Shown here: positions 1-5,261 of the stretch, in pieces
Layout: each line of letters begins with the position of its first letter
How positions within the stretch are numbered: the first letter of the stretch is position 1
Origin: Dehalococcoidia bacterium
GTDB taxonomy: Bacteria > Chloroflexota > Dehalococcoidia > UBA2979
Length of the DNA stretch: 5,261 nucleotides
NCBI GenBank assembly: GCA_004297315.1
Contig: SCTU01000273.1
Span: forward strand, 1 to 5,261
Direction of reading: 5' to 3'
The notes under the pieces: generated by a model
Databases searched by the model: none
Seen by the model: the letters and a program-made list of their open reading frames with translations, nothing else
What the model was told of the DNA's origin: nothing
Program-made: the position numbers and the translations under genes

Positions 1-1
1 C

Positions 2-154
2 GACCATGAAGCGGTAAACCAGACTCGGAAGACCGTCGAGCAGGTGCTGAAGCAGGCGCTGGGCATCAACGCGGAACTCCCTTGGGAACACGCACCGCGG
101 CTGACGAACTTCAAGATTGAGTACGGGTATAAGCCCAATCCGAACGACCCATGA
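2..154 (+). CDS. Unrecognised protein, C-terminal fragment (5' end outside window)
   Basis: An open frame enters from the left edge and runs 50 codons to TGA at 152-154. The visible tail begins DHEAVNQTRKTVEQVLKQAL, which looks like an amphipathic helix, and ends in a Pro/Asn-rich stretch (KPNPNDP). I do not recognise the family. The main evidence that it is real is the junction: its stop overlaps the ATG of the next gene in the four bases ATGA, the usual arrangement for translationally coupled genes. The frame shows no internal stop, and the next gene has no convincing ribosome binding site of its own, which fits coupling. The function cannot be told from 50 residues. It may be the functional partner of the 161-residue protein downstream. 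Confidence 0.6.
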   Translation, partial: DHEAVNQTRKTVEQVLKQALGINAELPWEHAPRLTNFKIEYGYKPNPNDP

Positions 155-636
155 CCCCCCTCACCCTCCGCTCTGAAGACGCGCGCGTGGCGTACCTCGC
201 GACCGTGTACCACCTCGGGCGGCCGGGGGCGGAGGTCGACCGCGAGACGCGGCGCGACGAGGGGACGGGGCTGCGCACGGTGTCCGAGGCGCTGCACGCC
301 GGGATGGCGCGCGCCGTCGTCGAGGTCGACCTCACGCCGTACCAGGTCACGCGACTCGGGGAGGCGCTCGCCGGCCTCGCCAACGAGATGAAGCAATACG
401 GCATCGCGGGCGGGCGCACGGCCGTCCCCGGCCTCGCTGTCGCGATGCGTGAGGTCTTTCCCGACGTCGCCGCGGACCCCGGCCTCGCCCTCGATGTCGT
501 CCAGCACGTCGTGATGCTGCGGAACCGCCTCGCCCACACCGTCGAGGCCGCGCGGGCCGAGATGGCGCGGGAGGCGGCGGAGCGCGCGGCGGCACGCAAG
601 GCGGCGAAGAAGCCTTGGCAGATCTGGAAGCGGTAG
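151..636 (+). CDS. Hypothetical 161-residue protein with a HEPN-like RNxxxH motif
   Basis: This is a complete 161-residue protein of no family I can name with confidence. It starts at ATG 151, inside the stop codon of the upstream gene. Good Shine-Dalgarno bases are lacking, so it is probably translated by coupling. It has no signal peptide or membrane segment and looks soluble and mostly helical. Likely helices lie near residues 8-22, 38-58, 60-82, 93-105 and 113-150. Residues 124-129 read RNRLAH, matching the R-N-x-x-x-H signature of HEPN domains, many of which are RNases or nucleotide-binding partners in toxin-antitoxin and defence pairs. The motif sits in a predicted helix in the C-terminal part, as is usual for HEPN. 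The last 30 residues are rich in Ala, Arg and Lys and end in the basic, aromatic PWQIWKR. The HEPN link rests on a short motif that can arise by chance, so the function is open. The gene itself is well supported by GC-rich third positions and by the junction. Confidence 0.75.
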   Translation: MTPLTLRSEDARVAYLATVYHLGRPGAEVDRETRRDEGTGLRTVSEALHAGMARAVVEVDLTPYQVTRLGEALAGLANEMKQYGIAGGRTAVPGLAVAMREVFPDVAADPGLALDVVQHVVMLRNRLAHTVEAARAEMAREAAERAAARKAAKKPWQIWKR

Positions 637-682
637 CGACGCTTTCGCGCGGGTTGGGCGGCTTCAACCCCTCATAACGTGT

Positions 683-705
683 CGCTCCGGAGATTCTCCG
701 GAGCG
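683..705 (+). other. Perfect 10-bp hairpin between the 161-residue gene and fdxA
   Basis: The arms CGCTCCGGAG (683-692) and CTCCGGAGCG (696-705) pair perfectly around the three-base loop ATT. The hairpin lies 47 bases after the stop of the upstream gene and before the putative fdxA promoter, so a transcription-ending role is the simplest reading. No T-run follows on the plus strand, which argues against a standard intrinsic terminator. It could instead be an operator dyad or a dispersed repeat element. The structure is seen directly; the role is inferred. Confidence 0.5.
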
Positions 706-731
706 GCTGCCTCGATCTGAGGGTGCGCGTA

Positions 732-761
732 TTGCTCCCTGCGTAGATTCGTCCCTATATT
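732..761 (+). promoter_or_regulatory. Possible sigma70-type promoter for fdxA
   Basis: TATATT at 756-761 matches the -10 consensus at five of six positions and stands out in GC-rich surroundings. A weak -35, TTGCTC at 732-737 (three of six), lies 18 bases upstream. Transcription would begin near 768 and give a leader of about 55 bases before the ATG at 822. TAGATT at 744-749 is an alternative -10. Position, after the 683-705 hairpin and before a gene that ends in its own terminator, supports fdxA as a single-gene transcript. No operator is visible. Confidence 0.35.
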
Positions 762-821
762 CGCCCGAGGGTCGAACACCGCCAATTGCGGGCCGACCCG
801 TTCGAGTCGAAGGGCCCCGAC

Positions 822-1097
822 ATGACCTATGTGATCACCTCTCCCTGCATCGACACGACCGACCAGTCGTGCGTCGATGTCTGCCCCGTGGACTGCATCC
901 ACTTCGATGAGGGCGTCGACAAGATGCTCTACATCAACCCGGACGAGTGCATCGACTGCGGCGCCTGCGAGCCGGCCTGCCCCGTCTCCGCCATCTTCGC
1001 CGAGGACGACGTCCCCGCCGACCAGAAGCACTTCACCGAGATCAACGCGCTCTGGTTCACAGACAAGGACGCCGCGCGCGCCAAGGTCACTGCCTAG
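822..1097 (+). CDS. fdxA: 7Fe ferredoxin ([3Fe-4S][4Fe-4S])
   Basis: This small cytoplasmic electron carrier has 91 residues. It shows the classic N-terminal bicluster pattern of the Azotobacter FdI / mycobacterial FdxA family. By alignment with FdI, Cys9, Cys17 and Cys53 should bind the [3Fe-4S] cluster, and Cys21, Cys43, Cys46 and Cys49 the [4Fe-4S] cluster. Cys25 matches the free cysteine of FdI. Thr12 occupies the spot of the other nearby cysteine, and CVDVCPVDC and CIDCGACEPACP are clearly visible. The segment after the clusters (AIFAEDDVP, then a helix) is typical. The protein stops soon after, so it lacks the long C-terminal extension of FdI and resembles the short actinobacterial and chloroflexotal type. 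ATG 822 is chosen because GAAGGG (809-814) lies 7 bases upstream and because MTYVI is the usual family start. An in-frame TTG at 786 would add 12 residues without support. The redox partner cannot be told from the neighbours; the gene seems to be transcribed alone. Confidence 0.95.
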   Translation: MTYVITSPCIDTTDQSCVDVCPVDCIHFDEGVDKMLYINPDECIDCGACEPACPVSAIFAEDDVPADQKHFTEINALWFTDKDAARAKVTA

Positions 1098-1123
1098 CCG
1101 CTCACGGCTTCGCACGACACCAC

Positions 1124-1155
1124 GAAGGGGCCGCGTACGCGGCCCCTTCTCTCTT
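1124..1155 (+). terminator. Intrinsic terminator of fdxA (perfect palindrome plus T-rich tail)
   Basis: Bases 1124-1149 form a perfect 26-base palindrome; the left arm is GAAGGGGCCGCGT. It would fold into a very GC-rich stem of about 11 bp with a small loop around GTAC. The stem is followed by TCTCTTT (1149-1155), which serves as a U-tract. It begins 27 bases after the fdxA stop. The opposite strand has no T-run after the stem, so it should terminate plus-strand transcription only. It separates fdxA from the transporter genes. Confidence 0.85.
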
Positions 1156-1368
1156 TGCCCCCTCGGGGGTGTCCCGGTCTTCCGAATCCCTCGTTCCGGG
1201 ACGGAGGCCGCCGCGCCCTCGACCAGCGGCCTGCGCCGCCGTCAGCGCGGGGGTGCTTGCGGGGCCTCAAACGACGACAGTACGATTCAAAATTATCGTG
1301 AACGTGAGCGTTACCCGACGCGCGTTCTCCGCATCGGTACCCCGGCCGAACGCACGAATGGATCCCGC
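1156..1368. other. Intergenic region before the first MFS gene
   Basis: This stretch of about 210 bases has no convincing gene. A dyad with 7-bp arms, GTCCCGG (1171-1177) and CCGGGAC (1196-1202), encloses an 18-base loop. A rare AT-rich patch around 1281-1297 could hold a promoter: TTGCGG at 1257-1262 with TACGAT at 1281-1286, spacer 18, is a weak match. Just downstream, AACG and CGTT arms (about 1302-1313) flank four bases and could be a small operator, but this is too weak to assert. The region most likely carries the promoter for the two transporter genes. Confidence 0.35.
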
Positions 1369-2754
1369 ATGGTCCGCAGCGCCGCTCGAGTGCCCTCGGA
1401 CACAAGCGACATCGCGGCCGCGGCGATCGCCGACCCCGCAGCACTGGCGCCGGTGCCAGCCGAGAGGCGCTCGCGGCTCCGCGCGCTGAGCCAGCTGCGC
1501 ACCTTCGAGTCCTTCAAGAGCAGTCCCTTCCGCTGGTACTTCGTCTCCATGCTGGGCGTCTTCGGCGCGATGAACAGCCAGATGATCGCGCGGGGCGTCC
1601 TCATCTACGACCTCACGGGCTCATTCGCCGCATTGGGCACGCTGGCGCTGGCCGGCGCGATCCCCGGGTTGGCGCTCTCGCTCCACGGCGGGGTGATCGC
1701 GGACCGTCTGCCGAAGAAGCAGATCCAGCAGGTGGGGAACGCGCTCAACGCGCTCAACACGATGTCGATCGTGGCCCTGCTGCTCGCGGGCGCGATGCGC
1801 TGGGAGTACATGATCGTCAACGCCGCCATCCAGGGCGTGATCCAGGCGCTCATGATGCCGGCGCGCCAGTCGATGCTCCCGGACATCGTCTACCCGCGGC
1901 AGGTCATGAACGCGGTGGCCCTGAACAACGCCGGGATGAACCTTTCTCGCCTGATGGTCCCCGCCGGCATCGGCGTGCTGATGGAGGTCACCGACTACTA
2001 CTGGGCCTTCATCGCGATCACGGGCTTCTACCTCTTCTCCACGGTCACGCTGTTCCGGGTCCCCTCGCGCCCGATCGAGATCCCGCCGGAGGAGCGGACC
2101 GAGGCCCAGGCGCGCCTCCATGCGGCAGGTGGCCAGGCCACGCGCGCCAAGTCCGGCGCGGGCTTCGGCGACCTGATCGATGGCGGGCGCTACATCCTCC
2201 GCGACCACACCGTCCGCACGATCCTGGTCATCAACTTCCTGATGGTGCTCTTCTCGATGCCGTACATGCAGATGCTGCCGGGCTTCGTGAAGGAGGTCCT
2301 GAAAGGCGGCCCGGGGCTCCAGGGCCTGCTCACGAGTGTCACCGGTGTGGGCTCGCTGGCGGCGGCCCTCGTCATCGCGTCGCTGCCCAGTCGCCGCCGG
2401 GGCATGATCTTCATCATCGGCTCGGTGGTCCTCGGAATCGCGCTGATCGCGTTCTCCTGGTCGACTTCCGTGGCGATCACAATGCCCGTCATGCTGCTCA
2501 TCGGCGTAGGACAGAGCGTCCGCATGGCGCTCAGCAACGTGCTGGTCCAGGCGTACACGGAAGACCAGTACCGGGGCCGCGTCATGAGCATCTACATGAT
2601 GGAGATGAGCCTGGTGCAGGTTGGCGTCTTCGGCGTCGGCATCGCCGCCGAGATCATCGGCGTGCAGTGGGCGCTCGGCCTCTGCTCCGCCGGGCTGGTG
2701 ATCCTGTCCGTCGCCACGCTCGCGATGGTGCCTCGGATGCGCAACCTCGACTAG
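1369..2754 (+). CDS. MFS transporter, EntS-like (MFS_3) exporter family
   Basis: This is a 461-residue inner-membrane protein of the major facilitator superfamily, with about 12 membrane segments. Landmarks of the EntS/MFS_3 branch are visible. The segment before and within TM1 (FKSSPFRWYFVSMLG, from about residue 50) matches the family opening. The loop 2-3 motif A is G107-G-V-I-A-D112-R113-L-P-K-K. PARQSMLPDIV starts at residue 164, with NAVALNNAGMNLSRL following, and QYRGRVMSIY carries R402-G-R404. A cytoplasmic loop of about 50 residues (roughly 231-283) separates the two six-helix halves. Known relatives export siderophores, drugs or other small molecules by proton antiport; the substrate here cannot be predicted. 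ATG 1369 is used because it is the only ATG, GTG or TTG in frame in the last stretch of the intergenic region, but upstream purines (GGA at 1360-1362) give only a weak binding site. GTG 1390 is an alternative. The start chosen gives an N-terminal tail of 55 Ala/Pro/Arg-rich residues before TM1, longer than usual. Confidence 0.9.
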   Translation: MVRSAARVPSDTSDIAAAAIADPAALAPVPAERRSRLRALSQLRTFESFKSSPFRWYFVSMLGVFGAMNSQMIARGVLIYDLTGSFAALGTLALAGAIPGLALSLHGGVIADRLPKKQIQQVGNALNALNTMSIVALLLAGAMRWEYMIVNAAIQGVIQALMMPARQSMLPDIVYPRQVMNAVALNNAGMNLSRLMVPAGIGVLMEVTDYYWAFIAITGFYLFSTVTLFRVPSRPIEIPPEERTEAQARLHAAGGQATRAKSGAGFGDLIDGGRYILRDHTVRTILVINFLMVLFSMPYMQMLPGFVKEVLKGGPGLQGLLTSVTGVGSLAAALVIASLPSRRRGMIFIIGSVVLGIALIAFSWSTSVAITMPVMLLIGVGQSVRMALSNVLVQAYTEDQYRGRVMSIYMMEMSLVQVGVFGVGIAAEIIGVQWALGLCSAGLVILSVATLAMVPRMRNLD

Positions 2755-2898
2755 TCCCTTCGATGCCAGGCTGCGCCCAGCCGCGCCGGCTTGCCGCACC
2801 GCCACCTCCGGCCGGTATGCCGCAGTCGCGCGCGACCGACGGCCCGCGCCAAGGGGAGGTAATCTCGGCTCACCGGTTCTCCAGTTGAAGGACACCCC
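2755..2898. other. Gap between the two MFS genes
   Basis: This gap of 144 bases has no convincing coding sequence. A small hairpin with arms GGCTG (2769-2773) and CAGCC (2778-2782) lacks a T-run and is not a credible terminator. Near the right end is GAAGGA (2887-2892), the ribosome binding site of the downstream gene. No clear promoter is visible, so whether the two transporters share a transcript is unresolved. Confidence 0.4.
2887..2892 (+). promoter_or_regulatory. Ribosome binding site that decides the start of the second MFS gene
   Basis: GAAGGA lies 6 bases before TTG 2899 and 12 bases before ATG 2905. The shorter spacing is the normal one, so the site favours the TTG start, which adds two residues to the protein. 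The spacing is seen directly; which codon is used is inferred. Confidence 0.55.
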
Positions 2899-4185
2899 TT
2901 GGCGATGCCACTGGTTGTGATCAGCGATGTGCTGTCCGGGCGGCGGCGAGTCTACTTCGGGTGGTGGCTGTTGGCCGCTTCCGTTGGCGCGATGGCGTTG
3001 GGGTCTGGGACCTCGTTCTGGGCGTTCGGGTTCTACGTCCGGCCGCTCGAGCAGGAGTTCGGGTGGACGCGGGCGGAAGTCTCATTGGGGTTCTCTGCCG
3101 CGCTCTTCGTGAGCGGGCTGTCGGGGCCGCTGATCGGACGATTCATCGACGTGCGGGGACCGCGGACCTCGATCCTTGTGGGTACGGTGCTGACCGCGCT
3201 GACCTTCCTCTTGCTTGCGACGACGAACTCCCTGTGGCAGTGGTATGCGTACTCCGCGGTGAATGCCGTTGCACGCCAGATGATGTTCTTCATCCCTTTC
3301 ATGGCACTGATCGCGCGGTGGTTCGACCGGCGACGGGGTATCGCGGTGAGCATCCTCGGCACGGGATTTTCGTTGGGCGGGTTCATTGTGGTCCCGTTCG
3401 TGCAGCTCGCGATGGAGTCGCTCGGGTGGCGGGCGACGCTCGTCGCCTCCGGTGGTGCTGTCGTGGCAGTGTTCTTGCCGATCGGACTATTCATCGTGCG
3501 AAACAATCCCGCAGAGATGGGGTTGTCGCCCGACGGTGCGCGGGACGCGGACGGCACACCTTCGCGGCCGCGGGCGATCGAGGGAGTGACGTTGCGCGAG
3601 GCACTGCACTCGCCGCTGTTCTGGGCGCTCTCTTTCGGCTTCATGCTGTTCTTCTATGGGATGTTCGGATGGCTGGTGCACCAGGTGCCGTTCTACGAGT
3701 CGATCGGGCTGTCCAGGCGGACGGCGGCCACGATCGTGTCCGCGACGGCAGCCCTGAGCATCGGGACCCGGCTGCTTGTCGGAGTGATTGCGGATCGGAT
3801 CACGCGGTTCGAGTATGCGGTCGTGGGCCTCGCGTCCACACTGCTGGGCGCGATGGTGACGCTGTCGATCAGCACGAGCCACGCAGCGATCGCGTTGTTC
3901 CTCGTACTGTGGGTGATCGGGACCGCCGGCGGGCCGATGATTGAGTCACTCTTGCTCACGCGGGCCTTCGGCGTGAAGCATTTCGCGACGATCCTCGGGG
4001 CAGTGGTGGTGGTCGAAACGATCGGCCAGATCCTGAGCCCGACGGTGGCTGGCGCGATCTATGACGCGACCGGTTCGTACGACCTCGCACTGGAGATGTT
4101 CATCGGCACGTTCGCGACAGCGGCCGTCGTGTTCCTCGGCGCGTCGAAGTTGCGGCGGCCGTACGAACCAAGCATGACGGAGTAA
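2899..4185 (+). CDS. MFS transporter, OxlT/monocarboxylate-carrier-like
   Basis: This is a 428-residue inner-membrane carrier with about 12 predicted membrane segments. It belongs to the MFS branch that includes the oxalate/formate antiporter OxlT and the monocarboxylate transporters. Marks of that branch are FGW(W) at the start of TM1, FGWTRAEVS after TM1, motif A as G80-R-F-I-D84-V-R-G-P-R89, and W141-F-D-R-R-R-G147-I-A-V-S followed by a glycine-rich TM (GTGFSLGG). GWRATLV appears before TM6, and R201-N-N-P-A-E-M-G-L-S-P starts the central loop. A second motif A (G295-V-I-A-D299-R300) follows in the second half. The central loop is roughly 202-236. Relatives carry small organic anions such as oxalate, lactate or pyruvate; the substrate here is unknown. 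The start is TTG 2899, placed by the GAAGGA site 6 bases upstream; ATG 2905 would shorten it by two residues. Glycine codons differ from those of the preceding transporter (mostly GGG here, mostly GGC there), so the pair is not a recent duplication. Confidence 0.92.
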   Translation: MAMPLVVISDVLSGRRRVYFGWWLLAASVGAMALGSGTSFWAFGFYVRPLEQEFGWTRAEVSLGFSAALFVSGLSGPLIGRFIDVRGPRTSILVGTVLTALTFLLLATTNSLWQWYAYSAVNAVARQMMFFIPFMALIARWFDRRRGIAVSILGTGFSLGGFIVVPFVQLAMESLGWRATLVASGGAVVAVFLPIGLFIVRNNPAEMGLSPDGARDADGTPSRPRAIEGVTLREALHSPLFWALSFGFMLFFYGMFGWLVHQVPFYESIGLSRRTAATIVSATAALSIGTRLLVGVIADRITRFEYAVVGLASTLLGAMVTLSISTSHAAIALFLVLWVIGTAGGPMIESLLLTRAFGVKHFATILGAVVVVETIGQILSPTVAGAIYDATGSYDLALEMFIGTFATAAVVFLGASKLRRPYEPSMTE

Positions 4186-4318
4186 CGCGTACCCGAGGGC
4201 GGTGAAATGGCGGTAGGCGCTCGCCCGCGAGGCGGCATCGAAGCGCCCGTCAGTGGCCCATCGCCCGCCACGGCATCTCGGATTAGAAAGCGCGAGGCCT
4301 CGGGAGCCACCGCGCGGC
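4186..4318. other. Convergent intergenic region with a possible minus-strand terminator
   Basis: Here the plus-strand transporter and the minus-strand phosphoesterase end face to face, 133 bases apart. Read on the minus strand just after the phosphoesterase stop, AGGCC (beginning inside the stop codon) can pair with a downstream GGCCT, or GCGCG with CGCGC, and TTTCT follows at about 4286-4290. This could be a weak intrinsic terminator, but the stems are only 5 bp. For the plus strand I see small dyads (CTCGC/GCGAG around 4219-4230, GTGGC/GCCAC around 4255-4273) without T-runs, so no clear terminator for the transporter gene. Confidence 0.3.
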
Positions 4319-5119
4319 CTACATAGCGGGCAGGAAGGGGAGGTCGTCGTGCGCGATGCGCGGGCCCTCGCCGACCGGGACCGCCTCCAGGCGCACGCTG
4401 CCGTCCTCGCACAGGTCGATCACGAGCACATGGCCGCCGTGGCCCTCGCGGTTGCCGCTGAGCGCGTCCGGGGCGCCGGAGTAGGCCGCGACGACGCCCT
4501 CGCCTGCCTCGACGCGCGTGAGGCGCTCCCAGTGGCCGAGCGCGATGTAGTCGAGGCCGGTCGCCTCCAGGTGCTCGGCGCGGATGTGGAACGAGCCGTG
4601 GGTGAGGGCGTTGGGGCCGAGGAAGTGCCCGTGGCCAATGCCGATCTGCCAGACCGCCTCGCCCCTTCCGGGCGCGCCCTCGAACGGACGGTAGTGGATG
4701 TCCTGTTCCGTGTGAGACGTCCCCCACACCTCGAGGTCGAGTTCGGGAAACGACAGCCGTTCGCCGGCAGGCGTACGGAGGATGCGGAGGTTCGGCGCGC
4801 GTTCGGTCAGGTCGACCCGGTCGTAGACGGATCCCGGCCCGATGTGGTCGTGGTTGCCGGGGCCGATGACGGTCGTCCGGCCGAAGCGCTTGATCTCGTC
4901 GGCCGCGAAGTGCAGCGTCTCCTCGAAGACGCGGGCGTTGTCGAAGAAGTCGCCCGCGATCAGCAGCACGTCGACCTCTTCGGCGATCGCAACGTCGATG
5001 ACGCGCTGGAAGTTGCTGTGCAGTTCCGCGCGGCGCACGCCGTCGCCCGACCGGGAGTCGTAGGCGCCCAGGTGGACGTCCGAGGTGTGGAGGAGGCGGA
5101 GCGGGCGGCGTGCCGTCAT
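4319..5119 (-). CDS. Metallophosphoesterase, Mre11/SbcD-like nuclease domain
   Basis: This is a 266-residue cytoplasmic protein of the calcineurin-like phosphoesterase superfamily, closest by motif to Mre11/SbcD DNA-repair nucleases. Metal-site motifs appear in order: D14-V-H16 in LLHTSDVHLG, G56-D57-F-F-D60, G88-N89-H90-D91, G162-H163-G-H165 and G195-H196-W-E198. The last is unusual: the family reads GHxH, and the final His, a metal ligand in Mre11, is Glu here. The tail (YSGAPDALSG, then GHVLVIDL and VRLEAVPV) matches the end of the nuclease domain. The protein stops there, so the capping domain of full SbcD/Mre11 (usually near 400 residues) is absent, and no SbcC/Rad50 gene is in view. ATG 5119 is used; GGGGAG (5122-5127) is only two bases away, closer than ideal. 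TTG 5131 would add four residues. It follows the glycyl-tRNA synthetase gene by 13 bases, so co-transcription is likely. Whether it cuts DNA or another phosphodiester is not shown. Confidence 0.9.
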   Translation of the reverse strand: MTARRPLRLLHTSDVHLGAYDSRSGDGVRRAELHSNFQRVIDVAIAEEVDVLLIAGDFFDNARVFEETLHFAADEIKRFGRTTVIGPGNHDHIGPGSVYDRVDLTERAPNLRILRTPAGERLSFPELDLEVWGTSHTEQDIHYRPFEGAPGRGEAVWQIGIGHGHFLGPNALTHGSFHIRAEHLEATGLDYIALGHWERLTRVEAGEGVVAAYSGAPDALSGNREGHGGHVLVIDLCEDGSVRLEAVPVGEGPRIAHDDLPFLPAM

Positions 5120-5132
5120 GACTCCCCGCAAT

Positions 5133-5261
5133 CTATATCGAGATTTCGTCGTGCGACGGTACCCGCGGCGTCAGGGCGTCGAGTCGCTCACGGATCGCGT
5201 TGGCGAGGCCAGTCAGCGGTACCCGTACCTGTTGCATCGAGTCTCGCTCACGGATCGTAAC
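5133..5261 (-). CDS. glyS: Glycyl-tRNA synthetase (alpha2 type), C-terminal fragment
   Basis: Read on the minus strand, an open frame enters from the right edge and runs 42 codons to TAG (5133-5135). It starts VTIRERDSMQQVRVPLTGL and continues into a helix ANAIRERLDAL and a short tail ending SHDEISI. VT(I/V/L)R(E/D)RDSM-Q-R is the conserved end of the anticodon-binding domain in single-chain class II glycyl-tRNA synthetases; human GARS has a closely similar VTLRERDSMRQIR. The enzyme charges tRNA-Gly with glycine in the cytoplasm. The beginning and catalytic core lie outside the window. The phosphoesterase ATG is 13 bases downstream on the same strand, with no promoter visible between, so the two genes probably form an operon. 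At the DNA level a 60-base period is visible in this fragment (see findings). The family call is from recall of the motif and rests on about 20 conserved residues. Confidence 0.75.
   Translation of the reverse strand, partial: VTIRERDSMQQVRVPLTGLANAIRERLDALTPRVPSHDEISI

Noticed and set aside
111..599. Long minus-strand open frame across the 161-residue gene
   Set aside because: It is Arg/Ala/Ser-rich low-complexity translation antisense to a better-supported gene, a common result of high GC content.
877..1368. Upstream extension of the first MFS frame into fdxA
   Set aside because: It would overlap the ferredoxin gene out of frame and cross its terminator, and its translation is Ser/Arg/Thr-rich and unlike any MFS N-terminus.
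2852..2859. Strong Shine-Dalgarno-like AGGGGAGG
   Set aside because: No ATG, GTG or TTG lies at a suitable distance downstream; the real site for the next gene is GAAGGA at 2887-2892.
1621..2895. 424-residue minus-strand open frame opposite the first MFS gene
   Set aside because: It is rich in His, Arg, Asp and Glu with no domain, and is the antisense reading of a clear membrane protein.
2961..3944. Plus-strand open frame within the second MFS gene
   Set aside because: It is a shifted frame of the carrier gene, Arg/Asp/Cys-rich, with no motif.
5130..5137. TATAGA / TAGATT as a -10 box for the phosphoesterase gene
   Set aside because: It overlaps the final codons and stop of the synthetase gene and has no -35 partner at the right distance, so read-through from upstream is simpler.
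5157..5257. 60-base repeat as iterons or a CRISPR fragment
   Set aside because: The repeats are coding, differ between the matching blocks, and keep reading frame (60 is a multiple of 3), so they fit a protein-level duplication.
4253..5260. 335-residue plus-strand open frame at the right end
   Set aside because: It is antisense to the phosphoesterase, whose metal-site motifs are unmistakable, and to the synthetase fragment.

Overview
This GC-rich bacterial window holds six genes. Third codon positions are mostly G or C. Four complete plus-strand genes and one truncated plus-strand gene end face to face with a minus-strand pair. The aminoacyl-tRNA synthetase fragment at the right edge looks like the single-chain (alpha2) glycyl-tRNA synthetase. 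That form is typical of Actinobacteriota, Deinococcus-Thermus, Chloroflexota and similar lineages, and not of most Proteobacteria. With the 7Fe ferredoxin and the oxalate/monocarboxylate-type MFS carrier, this would suit a Chloroflexota (Dehalococcoidia/SAR202-like) or actinobacterial genome. The assignment is an inference; nothing in the window fixes the phylum.

Layout, left to right. At 2-154 is the last 50 codons of an unrecognised gene. Its TGA overlaps by ATGA the start of a 161-residue unrecognised protein (151-636), which carries a HEPN-like RNxxxH motif. A region of 185 bases follows, with a perfect 10-bp hairpin and a plausible promoter. Next come a 91-residue 7Fe ferredoxin (822-1097) and a strong intrinsic terminator built on a perfect 26-base palindrome (1124-1149). 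Two MFS transporter genes follow on the same strand: an EntS/MFS_3-like exporter (1369-2754) and an OxlT/MCT-like carrier (2899-4185). They belong to different MFS branches and differ in synonymous codon choice.

On the minus strand, reading leftward from the right edge, are the C-terminal 42 codons of glycyl-tRNA synthetase (5133-5261) and, 13 bases downstream, a Mre11/SbcD-like metallophosphoesterase of 266 residues (4319-5119). The two are probably co-transcribed. The phosphoesterase has every expected metal-site motif except the last, where the usual GHxH reads GHWE.

The genes do not form one obvious pathway: ferredoxin is an electron carrier, the two MFS proteins are membrane carriers with unknown substrates, and the synthetase/nuclease pair is housekeeping. 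I see no RNA genes, CRISPR array, insertion sequence or prophage signs. The points most worth a second look are the HEPN-like protein coupled to a truncated partner gene, the altered metal-site residue of the phosphoesterase, and the repeated 20-residue unit in the synthetase tail.
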